From Rhizobium mongolense USDA 1844 (GTDB taxonomy: Bacteria; Pseudomonadota; Alphaproteobacteria; Rhizobiales; Rhizobiaceae), in contig NZ_ATTQ01000018.1 in assembly GCF_000419765.1 (NCBI RefSeq), positions 79,873-143,872 of the forward strand: a DNA stretch of 64,000 nucleotides, in the 5' to 3' direction. Numbering within the stretch: the stretch's first letter is position 1; the number at the start of each line of letters is the position of its first letter. Position numbers and translations under genes: made by a program. Positions 17,106-25,784 of this stretch are shown piece by piece. Under the pieces are notes generated by a model. It ran no database searches, was not told the DNA's origin, and saw nothing but the letters and a program-made list of their open reading frames with translations.

Positions 17106-19375
17106 AGTCGTCCCTCATCGCATTATCGGCTGCAGCGGTGGTGGCCATCGTAATAACCGGGGTGAAGGACCGTGCCGCGCTGGTGGAGAAATTCGGCACC
17201 GGACGCTCGAACCTTCAGACGGACCGTCAGATGCAGCCGGACACGCCCAGCAGCCGGCCGATCGATGTCCAGGCGGTCGCCGACCGTCTTCAGGAGGCGA
17301 CACCGGTGCTGACGGCTCAGGCGCCTCAACCTCAGCAGGCGCCCGTCCCCCCGGCTCAGCCGCAGCCTGCCGAGAAGGGGCGGCCGGCCCATCAGCCGGC
17401 AGCGCCGCAACCGGCAGCTCAGCCGAAGGTCGACGAAAGCGCGCTGCGGTATTTTGCAAGCCGCGGCGACAAGGTTCGCCTGCAGGCCGAAATCTCCCGT
17501 CTTCAAGCGCTCTATCCGAAGTGGGTGCCGCCCGCCGATCCGCTGGCCGTGCCGCAAAGCGGCGATAAGCAGCTCGAAACCATGTGGCAGCTTTATGCGG
17601 AGGGGCGCTATGCAGAGCTTCGCAAAGCTATCGCCGACCGCCGGACGGCTGATAGCGGCTGGCAGCCGCCCGCTGACCTGCTCGATCGCGTGGATGTCGC
17701 GGAAGCCCGGGCGCGGCTTGTGAATGCGTCCGACCTCAAACAGTATACAACAGTCATCGAGATCGGCGCTGCGACCCCGATCCTTCTGACCTGCAGCGAT
17801 ATCGATGTCTTGTGGCGCGTCGCCGAAGCCTTCGTCCATACAGGAAGAGAACCGCGCAGCGTAGATGCCTACAGCTACATCCTGAAGAACTGCACGAACC
17901 CGCAGGAGCGCCTTGCGAGCGTCCAGAAGGCCTCGGCGTCGCTGCCCTATCAGGCCATGCAGCGGCTGCTTGCCCTCGAGCAGCCTGCCGTGAGCGGCGC
18001 GCGCGAGTTCGATGGCATCCGTGACGAGCTCGCTCGCCGCTTCGTCGCTGACGGCAACGCCGATCCGAAGCTTGATGTCGCGGCAGACTATGTATCGCGT
18101 GTCGCGCGTCTCGCGGAAACCCAGGGGCTCGCTTCTGATGCGCTCTTGCTGGGCTGGTATCAGCTTCGACGCGAAAATGCGCCGGAGGCGGAGACGTGGT
18201 TTCGCGCAGCCCGTGCCAAGCAGGATTCGGCATCCGCTTCACAGGGCCTGGCACTGGCGCTTGTCGCCCGCAAGGCGCCTCAGGAGGCTGAGGATGTGAT
18301 GTACAGGTGGCGCAGCGATTCCAAGGATGCCAGCGATACCTATCTTGCCGCTGCTGCCAATCTGATGGCTTTGCAGCCGCCCGCCAATATAAGCGAAGAC
18401 GTACTTGGTCGCATGGCAAAGGAGGTCATTGCGCAGAAATACGTGCCGGCCGCGCAGCAATTCGGCTGGTATGCACGCTCGCTCAATCAGCCGCAGACTG
18501 CAGCGCGCTGGTTTGAAACTGCACTTCGCTGGAAACCGGACGACGAACCTTCCGCCTATGGTCTTGCCATCACCCGTGAGCAACTGAACGATCGCAGGGG
18601 GGTCGCGGAGGTCCAGCGGCTTTGGGCCGGCCGCTCTCAGCGCATCGCCACGCTTGACGATACATCGCTATCGGCGTCCTCCGTCGAGGCACCGGTTCAA
18701 GCGCCCGCCCGGCTTCCACAAAGCGTTGCGCGTGCGGCTGTGCCAGCTCAACCGGCTTACGGAGGAAGCGCAACCGAGCCTCCGGGCTTGGCTGTGCGAA
18801 CCGAAGGATCGGCAATGGAGAGAGTGACTGTGCAGCGAGGCACCCGCAAGCCGCGCGGCTGCTCGACCACGACGGATGCGAGCCTCCTCAGCCCCGATGC
18901 CGCGCTCAGCCGCGGCTGGTGCCTGATGGATCTCAATCGTCCGATGGAAGCTGTTGCCGCTTTCGAAAGAGCCTTGAAGGGGTCTGCGCGGCAGACGCGC
19001 GAAGACGCCGCCTATGGACAGAGTCTCGCTTATCTGCGCGCCGGCCTGTCCAACAATGCAGCCGTTGCGGCAACGCGTGCGCCTCAGAGCCGTGAGCGCG
19101 CCGCCGAACTCCAGGTTTCAATCCTTGCTGACCGGGCACTCGCCGCTTATGGCGCCAAGCGGTATCGCGAGACGCTGATCTATCTCGATCAGCGGGCGCA
19201 GATCAAACGCGAGACGATCGATCTCATGGTGTTGCGCGGCTATTGTTATCTGAATCTGGAAATGTATGGCGATGCCGCACGGATATTCAATGCGGCCGCC
19301 GCCACTGGCAGTAAGGATGCCAACAGAGGGCTTGCCGACCTCAAGCGAGCCACGCGCCCAGAGACGTCGGGCTGA
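17102..19375 (+). CDS. TPR-repeat protein of the cellulose operon (BcsC-like, no beta-barrel)
   Basis: 757 residues from a GTG that overlaps the bcsZ stop (GTGA) behind GGAG; a GTG two codons earlier is also open. One N-terminal anchor (SSLIALSAAAVVAIVITGV) is followed by a Pro/Gln-rich linker (about residues 60-110) and an Ala-rich helical body with tetratricopeptide-like pairs, for example LGWYQLRRENAPEAETWFRAA and GYCYLNLEMYGDAARIFNAA. Enterobacterial BcsC has periplasmic TPRs followed by a 16-strand outer-membrane barrel. Here the length and composition leave no room for a barrel, so export through the outer membrane must use another protein. Likely a periplasmic scaffold of the synthase. 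Confidence 0.78.
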   Translation: MKSSLIALSAAAVVAIVITGVKDRAALVEKFGTGRSNLQTDRQMQPDTPSSRPIDVQAVADRLQEATPVLTAQAPQPQQAPVPPAQPQPAEKGRPAHQPAAPQPAAQPKVDESALRYFASRGDKVRLQAEISRLQALYPKWVPPADPLAVPQSGDKQLETMWQLYAEGRYAELRKAIADRRTADSGWQPPADLLDRVDVAEARARLVNASDLKQYTTVIEIGAATPILLTCSDIDVLWRVAEAFVHTGREPRSVDAYSYILKNCTNPQERLASVQKASASLPYQAMQRLLALEQPAVSGAREFDGIRDELARRFVADGNADPKLDVAADYVSRVARLAETQGLASDALLLGWYQLRRENAPEAETWFRAARAKQDSASASQGLALALVARKAPQEAEDVMYRWRSDSKDASDTYLAAAANLMALQPPANISEDVLGRMAKEVIAQKYVPAAQQFGWYARSLNQPQTAARWFETALRWKPDDEPSAYGLAITREQLNDRRGVAEVQRLWAGRSQRIATLDDTSLSASSVEAPVQAPARLPQSVARAAVPAQPAYGGSATEPPGLAVRTEGSAMERVTVQRGTRKPRGCSTTTDASLLSPDAALSRGWCLMDLNRPMEAVAAFERALKGSARQTREDAAYGQSLAYLRAGLSNNAAVAATRAPQSRERAAELQVSILADRALAAYGAKRYRETLIYLDQRAQIKRETIDLMVLRGYCYLNLEMYGDAARIFNAAAATGSKDANRGLADLKRATRPETSG

Positions 19376-19427
19376 TCCCGCTTTGGCCCGCAGCGCCGCT
19401 GTCGGCGTCCCGTCAGAACCATCGTTC

Positions 19428-20522
19428 TCACGCAGCCCTTGCCAGTTCGACGCGGTTTCGGCCAGCGGTCTTGGCGCGATAGAGCGCTCTGTCTGCGGCC
19501 TCGATTGTTGCACGAATATTGGTGCCGCTAGAATCGACAACCGCGACGCCGATGCTGACAGTAACCTTGATTGCGGTAACACCGACGATCAAATCTTCTG
19601 ACTCGATTGCATGGCGGATCTTCTCGGCAACGGTTGAGGCGTCGCCCTCTTCGGTATTTGGAAGAAGAATGATGATCTCTTCGCCCCCGTAGCGAGCCGC
19701 GACATCGGTCTTGCGCACGGTCCGGCGAATGAGGTCGGCGACCCGGGAAAGTACGGTGTCGCCCACAGTGTGTCCCCAGGTATCGTTGATCTTTTTGAAG
19801 TGGTCGACGTCGAGCATGACGATCGAGAAAGGCCGCCCGCGATTGCTCGCCTCCTCGGCGCAGCGGTCGGCGGCCCGCTGGAAGACGCGGCGATTAGGCA
19901 GCTTCGTCAAAGGGTCGACGCTCGCCTCATTCTCAAGCGCCCGCACCATCCGGACCCGCTGTTTTTCGCGCTCAAGCAGATCGGCAAGAAGGAGGACACC
20001 GAGAATATTGGCAAGCATGACGGGAGCCGCAGCGCTTAGAAAGAGGTCCCTGGCGACATCCGGAGGCAGAAAGACAAGGACGATGAAGGAAGAGACAGTC
20101 GCAAGGCCGAGCAGCAGCGATCTCCACCAACCGGTGCCGATTCTGTGACGGGGTATGAGCGTGCTGGCGTAGCCGCAGAGCGCTACAAGGATGACGCTCG
20201 CCGCGCCGCCCGTCGCGCCGACGCCGCCAAGAACCAAACGGTGCGCGCCCATCATTGCTGCAGCAATGATGGTGCCAATCGGTCCTGCGTAGAGAGGGGA
20301 GAGAACCAGAAGAATGGATCGGGCGTCATAGATAAGCCCGGGCCTCATCACGATCGGATCGTTCATGGAAAGAATGCCGCCGAGACCAAACAAAAGGCCT
20401 GCCGCAACGCCCCTCATCAATCTTTGGCTGATGGTGCGAATGACCCAAGCATAGCCATAAACGACTAAGACAGCCAACGCCAAGACACGTATGTAAGCGG
20501 CGACGATTTCGCTGATTTCCAT
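19428..20522 (-). CDS. Membrane diguanylate cyclase with 5TM-type sensor
   Basis: 364 residues. Five or six membrane helices fill residues 1-190 and carry 5TMR-LYT-like motifs (GGILSMNDPIVMRPGLIYDARSI). The GGDEF domain (about 200-360) has an intact GGEEI active site. RKTD precedes it by five residues, matching the RxxD inhibitory site. It should therefore make c-di-GMP and be product-inhibited. It converges on the cellulose operon (53-bp gap) and may supply activator to BcsA. It has its own promoter region on the far side (20523-20790), where no gene is visible. Confidence 0.9.
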   Translation of the reverse strand: MEISEIVAAYIRVLALAVLVVYGYAWVIRTISQRLMRGVAAGLLFGLGGILSMNDPIVMRPGLIYDARSILLVLSPLYAGPIGTIIAAAMMGAHRLVLGGVGATGGAASVILVALCGYASTLIPRHRIGTGWWRSLLLGLATVSSFIVLVFLPPDVARDLFLSAAAPVMLANILGVLLLADLLEREKQRVRMVRALENEASVDPLTKLPNRRVFQRAADRCAEEASNRGRPFSIVMLDVDHFKKINDTWGHTVGDTVLSRVADLIRRTVRKTDVAARYGGEEIIILLPNTEEGDASTVAEKIRHAIESEDLIVGVTAIKVTVSIGVAVVDSSGTNIRATIEAADRALYRAKTAGRNRVELARAA

Positions 20523-20790
20523 GCTTCTCTGTTAAATGTCAGATGACACCGGTACGTGATTCCAAATGATCACCGATAGATGGCAGCCGTCTCGCACAAG
20601 ACAAGGGCCGCGCTGTCGAACGTGCCACAGGCGCGGACTCCGGTCGCGGCTGGCGCAGGCGGAGAGACCGCCCTCCGCTCCGGCGTGGCAGGAGTAGCCA
20701 GTCACATACCGGATGCGCTTAAGCCTTGCTGCTTCTGCCTTTGGGACAACCGTCCGATCGGCCAGACGAAATCGGCTCTCTTCGTCGGGT

Positions 20791-22536
20791 CTACCTGACC
20801 GACGGTGGCGTCTCGAAGCGGGCGATCTCGGCACCGGCTTGCAGATAGGCGCCGGCTTGGGCCTTGATCCGGATCTTGCCGGCCCGCGATGCCGTCACCA
20901 GGGTTTCCATCTTCATCGCTTCTATCACCGCGATTAGGTCACCTGCCGCCACTTCCGCGCCATCCTCGACCTTGAAGGCCTGCAGCGTACCTGAGATCGG
21001 CGTAGTCACGCTCGAGATGTCTTCCGCCCTGGCCGCAGTCACCAGCCCGGTGTCTTGGCCTGCAAGCCCACCGAGACCGGCCAGCAGTGCGACCGGAATG
21101 CCGATCTCATGGCGCCTGCCGTCAATTTCCATATGGGTGCGGATCAGCGAGGGATCGGCAACCGGCTCTGGCCGGGCTTCCGCTTCAAGATGATTGGCGA
21201 AATCGGTCTCGATCCAGCGCGTATGCACCTTGAAGCCGCTTTCGCCCGTAAAATCCTTCATCTCGATCGCGGCGCGATGGAAGGGCAGAACCGTCGCGAT
21301 GCCGTCGATCTTGAATTCTCGGAGCGCGCGGCGGGCGCGTCTTAGCGCCTCGTCGCGAGTGGCGCCGGTGACGATCAGTTTCGCCATGAGCGAATCGAAG
21401 GTGCCAGGCACCGTCGAGCCGGAGACGACGCCGCTGTCAACACGGATGCCAGGCCCGGCGGGAGGGTCGAAGACGGTGATTGTACCCGGCGTTGGCAGGA
21501 AGCCTCGGCCTGGATCCTCGGCATTGATACGGAACTCGATCGAATGGCCACGCGGGACAGGCGTCTCGGTGACGCGCAGGGGCAGGCCGTCGGCGATACG
21601 GAACTGTTCGATGACGAGGTCGATGCCGGTTGTCTCCTCGGTTACTGGATGCTCGACTTGCAGGCGGGTGTTCACTTCAAGGAAGGAGATCGTGCCGTCG
21701 CCACCGAGCAGAAATTCGACGGTACCTGCGCCACAATAGCCGGCGGCAGCGCAGATCTTCTTCGCAGCATCGTGGATCGATTGGCGTTGGGTGTCGCTGA
21801 GGAAGGGGGCGGGGGCCTCCTCGACGAGCTTCTGATTGCGCCGCTGCAGCGAGCAATCACGCGTGCCAAGCACCAGCACATTGCCGTGTTTGTCGGTCAA
21901 CACCTGCGCTTCTACGTGGCGCGGACGGTCGAGGAAGCGCTCGAGGAAACACTCGCCACGGCCGAAGGCGGCCTTGGCCTCGCGGACTGCAGATTCATAA
22001 AGCTCTGCTACTTCCTCCATCCTCCAAGCGACCTTCAGGCCACGGCCGCCGCCCCCGTGGGCAGCCTTAATGGCAACGGGCAACCCATGCTCTTCGGCAA
22101 AGGCGATGACTTCGGCAGCCGACTTGGCCGGGCCGTCGCTACCGGCAACCAGCGGCGCGCCGACGCTGGTCGCGATCCGCCGCGCCTCGACTTTGTCGCC
22201 CAATGCCTCAATGACATGCGGATCGGGCCCGATCCAGGTGAGGCCAGCATCGATCACCGCACGGGCGAATTCGGCCCGTTCGGACAAAAAGCCATAGCCC
22301 GGATGCACTGCATCTGCACCGGAGCGCTTGGCAATGCTTATCAATTTGTCGATGTCGAGGTAGGTCTCGTCCGGACGGGCGCCGACGAGCCCATGGGCCT
22401 CGTCGGCCAGCTTGACGAAGAGCGCATCCATGTCTGGATCGGCATAGACGGCGACAGATTGCAGGCCGTGATCGCGACAAGCCCGGATGATGCGCACTGC
22501 GATCTCGCCGCGATTGGCGATCAGGACTTTCTTCAT
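20791..22536 (-). CDS. Biotin carboxylase-BCCP fusion (acyl/urea-carboxylase alpha type)
   Basis: 581 residues. The biotin carboxylase ATP-grasp occupies residues 1-~445: IANRGEIAVRIIRACRDHGL, the Gly-rich AAHGGGGRGLKVAW loop and the catalytic EVNTRLQVEHPVTE motif. A linker leads to a C-terminal biotinyl domain with IEAMKMETLV (Lys biotinylated). It is the last gene of the pxp operon, 26 bp after pxpBC. No classical carboxyltransferase is present. The fused KipI-KipA protein next door belongs to the same fold group as the carboxyltransferase domain of urea carboxylase, so the two could form one split carboxylase. The substrate is not known. Confidence 0.9.
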   Translation of the reverse strand: MKKVLIANRGEIAVRIIRACRDHGLQSVAVYADPDMDALFVKLADEAHGLVGARPDETYLDIDKLISIAKRSGADAVHPGYGFLSERAEFARAVIDAGLTWIGPDPHVIEALGDKVEARRIATSVGAPLVAGSDGPAKSAAEVIAFAEEHGLPVAIKAAHGGGGRGLKVAWRMEEVAELYESAVREAKAAFGRGECFLERFLDRPRHVEAQVLTDKHGNVLVLGTRDCSLQRRNQKLVEEAPAPFLSDTQRQSIHDAAKKICAAAGYCGAGTVEFLLGGDGTISFLEVNTRLQVEHPVTEETTGIDLVIEQFRIADGLPLRVTETPVPRGHSIEFRINAEDPGRGFLPTPGTITVFDPPAGPGIRVDSGVVSGSTVPGTFDSLMAKLIVTGATRDEALRRARRALREFKIDGIATVLPFHRAAIEMKDFTGESGFKVHTRWIETDFANHLEAEARPEPVADPSLIRTHMEIDGRRHEIGIPVALLAGLGGLAGQDTGLVTAARAEDISSVTTPISGTLQAFKVEDGAEVAAGDLIAVIEAMKMETLVTASRAGKIRIKAQAGAYLQAGAEIARFETPPSVR

Positions 22537-22562
22537 GATGTCTCCTCACTTGATTTTAGTCG

Positions 22563-24173
22563 TCACCGATCGCGAGCCTTGGCGGGCTGAATATCGGCGA
22601 AAGCCGTCACGGGCCGGAATCGTATTTTGGCATGGACCGGGATTTGTCCGGCGAGATCGAGATGGTATTCGGCGACCGTGCCGATGACCGGATAGCCGCC
22701 AGTCAGCGGATGGTCGGCGAGGAAGAGGAGCGGCTGGCCGCTGTGCGGCACCTGGATTGCGCCGGTCGCCGTCCCTTCGCTCGGCAATTCCGCCTTGTCC
22801 TTGCGCTCCAACGGGACATCGCCGGAAAGGCGGATACCGACGCGGTTGGACTGCGGTGTCACCTGCCAGAGTTGGCCGGAGAGGGTGGCGATACCAGCCT
22901 CGGTGAACCAGTCGCTGCGCGGCCCCATGATCACGTCGAGCGTGATGGTTTCGTCCGCTGCCGGATGGTCGAAGGCCGGCGCTTCATGAAGCGAAACGCT
23001 GGTTAGGGCCGAGCTATCATTGTTGATAGCCAGCACTGCGCCTGCGGCGACAGGGTCGGGACCGACAACGGCCAGCGTATCGGTCGAAGCGCTGCCGAGT
23101 ATCGGCCTAACGGCAAATCCGCCGCGGATGGCGAGATAGCTGCGCATACCTCTCGGTGCATGGCCGAGCGTCACGACATCGCCCGGTTCAAGCGGGATTG
23201 GCTGGTAGGTCCCGGCGCTCATCGTGCGGTCAGCTGCATCGCGGATGCTGATCGGGCAGGGCGCGCCGGTGAGCGCCATGACGGTGCGGCCAGAAACCTC
23301 GAAGGAAAAACCGCCAAGCGTGATTTCGAGGCAGGGCATGCCGGCCGGATTGCCGACCACGCGATTGGCCGCCTTGAGTGCACCCTGGTCAAGCGCGCCG
23401 GAGGATGAGACCCCCTGGTCGGTCTTGCCGAAGCGGCCGAGGTCCTGGAACAGTGCCGGGATGGGGGCGGCACGAACCTTGAGCGTAGCGCTGTCCGACG
23501 CGACTACTGGTGGGCGGGCGACCAGGGTCTTGGTCGTGGTTCTGGTCGTTGAGACTGCTTTCTTTTTGAGATCGAAGAAGTGCACCCGGTAGCCGGGCTG
23601 AAGAAGTGCTGGCGGATCGCGCGATAGGTCCCACATCTTTTTCGGCGTCGTGCCGACGATTTGCCAGCCGCCGGGGCTCGCCTGCGGATAGACACCGCTG
23701 AAAGCGCCGGCCAAAGCAACCGAGCCGGCCGGGATCCTTGTGCGCGGGCTCTGGCGGCGCGGCACCTGCAGTGCCGCATCGCCGCCGGTGAGATAGCCAA
23801 AGCCGGGCGCAAAGCCGCAAAAAGCCACGGTGAATTCGCTGTGGGTATGGCGGCGGATGACGTCCTCGACAGACAAGCCCGTAAGGTCCGCGACATCTGC
23901 CAAGTCCTCACCATCGTAGCAAACGGGGATTTCGACGAGCTTGTCGGAGGGTGCCGCGCGCATCGACAGATCGCGTGTCGCGATCTCGCCGGCCAGCTTT
24001 TCCAGCGTCAGCTTTGCCGGCCGCAAGCGGATCATCAGCGTGCGGGCCGCAGGCACCATGTCCTCGATACCTTCCAGCGGATCAGCTTTGAGCGCGGCAA
24101 ACAGCGCCAGCGTCTCGTCGAGATCGGCGAGTTCGACAAGCATGGTTGTCAGGCTGACAGGCAGGAAACGCAT
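22563..24173 (-). CDS. pxpBC: 5-oxoprolinase subunits B and C fused (KipI-KipA / AHS1-AHS2)
   Basis: 536 residues, starting at the ATG behind GAGG (MRFLPVSL). Residues ~1-235 are the KipI/AHS1 domain (PVCYDGEDLADVADLTGLS, VAFCGFAPGFGYLTGGD). Residues ~260-536 are the KipA/AHS2 domain (LFQDLGRFGKTDQGVSSSG, GPRSDWFTEAG, LADHPLTGGYPVIGTV). In E. coli and Bacillus, PxpB and PxpC are separate proteins that act with PxpA to open 5-oxoproline to glutamate using ATP. The same AHS1/AHS2 pair makes up the carboxyltransferase part of urea carboxylase. It lies 7 bp after the DUF1445 gene. Confidence 0.9.
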   Translation of the reverse strand: MRFLPVSLTTMLVELADLDETLALFAALKADPLEGIEDMVPAARTLMIRLRPAKLTLEKLAGEIATRDLSMRAAPSDKLVEIPVCYDGEDLADVADLTGLSVEDVIRRHTHSEFTVAFCGFAPGFGYLTGGDAALQVPRRQSPRTRIPAGSVALAGAFSGVYPQASPGGWQIVGTTPKKMWDLSRDPPALLQPGYRVHFFDLKKKAVSTTRTTTKTLVARPPVVASDSATLKVRAAPIPALFQDLGRFGKTDQGVSSSGALDQGALKAANRVVGNPAGMPCLEITLGGFSFEVSGRTVMALTGAPCPISIRDAADRTMSAGTYQPIPLEPGDVVTLGHAPRGMRSYLAIRGGFAVRPILGSASTDTLAVVGPDPVAAGAVLAINNDSSALTSVSLHEAPAFDHPAADETITLDVIMGPRSDWFTEAGIATLSGQLWQVTPQSNRVGIRLSGDVPLERKDKAELPSEGTATGAIQVPHSGQPLLFLADHPLTGGYPVIGTVAEYHLDLAGQIPVHAKIRFRPVTAFADIQPAKARDR

Positions 24174-24180
24174 GGGAACC

Positions 24181-24987
24181 TCAAGCGTGATAGGCGGAAT
24201 CGGGAATGTCGGTGATGAACATGTGTCCTGGCGCGTGGGTGATCGCAAAGGGGACACGGGAGGCCATCACGGCCGCCTGCGGGGTGACGCCGCAGGCCCA
24301 GAAGACCGGGACCTCGCCCGGCTCGATGCGCACCGGATCGCCAAATTCCGGCGTGGCGAGATTCTTGATTCCAATCGCTTCCGGCGTGCCGACATGCACG
24401 GGTGCGCCATGCACTGCCGGGAAGCGTCCCGAGATGGTCGCGGCGTCTGCCACTCGCGACGCTTGGATCGGCCGCATGGAAACAACCATGTTCCCATGCA
24501 GGCGGCCGGCCGGCCGGCAAGGCCTGTTGGTCAGATACATCGGCACATTGGACTTGTCCGTGATGTGGCGGATCTCGATCCCGGCCTCCGCCATCGGTGT
24601 CTCGAAGGTGAAGCTACAGCCGATCAGGAAGCTGACGAGGTCGGGATATTCAGCCCAGGCTGCCGTCGCATCCGCTGTCTCTTCGGCGAGCTTTCCATCA
24701 CGCCAGATGCGATAGAGCGGCAGATCAGTGCGAAGGTCGGCACCGGGTGCAAGCAGGGTCGCATGAGAACCCGGATCGGAGACATCGAGCACCGGACAAG
24801 CCTTTGGATTGCGCTGCGCATAGAGCAGGAAATCGAAGGCCCAGTCGCGCGGCAGCACGATCATATTAGCCTGGGTGAAGCCCGGCGCGACGCCCGAGGT
24901 CGGCTCGACGCTGCCTGCCCGATAGCGTTCGCGGGCCTTTTGAGCCGGCCCAGCTTTGATGTGGCGAAGATGTTCGATGGCGATCAT
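24181..24987 (-). CDS. DUF1445 protein (YcsI family, putative hydro-lyase / D-glutamate cyclase-like)
   Basis: 268 residues with family motifs SVEPTSGVAPGFTQANMIVLP, FLIGCSFTFETPM, NVPMYLTNRPC and FWACGVTPQAAVM. It corresponds to YcsI of Bacillus subtilis, which lies in the ycsFGI-kipIAR cluster. A related domain occurs in the mammalian mitochondrial D-glutamate cyclase, which forms 5-oxo-D-proline (from memory). A role in interconverting a glutamate-type acid and its lactam would fit the operon, but it is an inference. Gaps are 21 bp upstream and 7 bp downstream. Confidence 0.82.
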   Translation of the reverse strand: MIAIEHLRHIKAGPAQKARERYRAGSVEPTSGVAPGFTQANMIVLPRDWAFDFLLYAQRNPKACPVLDVSDPGSHATLLAPGADLRTDLPLYRIWRDGKLAEETADATAAWAEYPDLVSFLIGCSFTFETPMAEAGIEIRHITDKSNVPMYLTNRPCRPAGRLHGNMVVSMRPIQASRVADAATISGRFPAVHGAPVHVGTPEAIGIKNLATPEFGDPVRIEPGEVPVFWACGVTPQAAVMASRVPFAITHAPGHMFITDIPDSAYHA

Positions 24988-25008
24988 TACATGTCTCTCG
25001 CAGGTCGG

Positions 25009-25773
25009 TCAGGCGGCCAGGAAGGAGCGGACGGCAATCCCGTCGACTTCGAAGACGCGGCGGATCTCCGTGGCGATGGAGACAGCGCGGGGGCTGTCGC
25101 CATGCACGCAGATCGACTGGGCGTCGATTTTGATGGTCGAGCCGTCGATCGCTTCGAGCGTACCTTCATGGGCAAGCTGCAGCATGCGGCGAGCGATCAG
25201 CTGGGGATCATGCAGGACGGCACCCGGTTCACGGCGTGAGACAAGGTCGCCATCGGGCGTATAGGCCCGGTCGGCAAAGGCTTCCGCCACGGCCTTCAAG
25301 CCGCAGTCGCGGGCGAGCTTGAGAATTGGCGTATTTGCAAGACCCATCAGCACCAAGGAGGGATCCACCGCCTTGATGCCGTCGATCACTGCCTGGCCTT
25401 GATTCGGGTCGCGAGCGATGCGGTTGTAGAGAGCGCCGTGCGGCTTGACGTAACCGACGGTGACATCGGCTGCCGCTGCGATGCCCTTCAGTGCGCCGAT
25501 CTGATAGATGACATCGGCGGTCAGTTCGTGGCTTGCGACATCCATGTCGCGCCGGCCGAAGCCGACGCGATCAGGATAGGAGACATGCGCGCCGATCAAA
25601 ACGCCCTTTTCAGCTGCGGCCCTGACGGTTCTTAGAATACCGAGCGGGTCGCCGGCATGAAAGCCGCAGGCGACATTGGCGCTGGAGACGAGGGCGAGCA
25701 TAGCGGTGTCGTCGCCCATGCCCCATGCGCCATAGCTTTCGCCGAGATCGCTGTTCAGATCGATGGCAGTCAT
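25009..25773 (-). CDS. pxpA: 5-oxoprolinase subunit A (LamB/YcsF family)
   Basis: 254 residues from the ATG behind AAGGAG; an upstream in-frame start would overlap the transporter gene. The N-terminus IDLNSDLGESYGAW is the family hallmark, followed by VACGFHAGDP, IGAHVSYPDRVGFGRR, VKPHGALYNRI and ICVHGDSP, the metal- and substrate-binding loops of this TIM-barrel-like fold. PxpA acts with PxpB and PxpC in ATP-driven hydrolysis of 5-oxo-L-proline, a damage product of glutamine and glutamate. Confidence 0.93.
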   Translation of the reverse strand: MTAIDLNSDLGESYGAWGMGDDTAMLALVSSANVACGFHAGDPLGILRTVRAAAEKGVLIGAHVSYPDRVGFGRRDMDVASHELTADVIYQIGALKGIAAAADVTVGYVKPHGALYNRIARDPNQGQAVIDGIKAVDPSLVLMGLANTPILKLARDCGLKAVAEAFADRAYTPDGDLVSRREPGAVLHDPQLIARRMLQLAHEGTLEAIDGSTIKIDAQSICVHGDSPRAVSIATEIRRVFEVDGIAVRSFLAA

Positions 25774-25784
25774 ATCAGGTCTCC

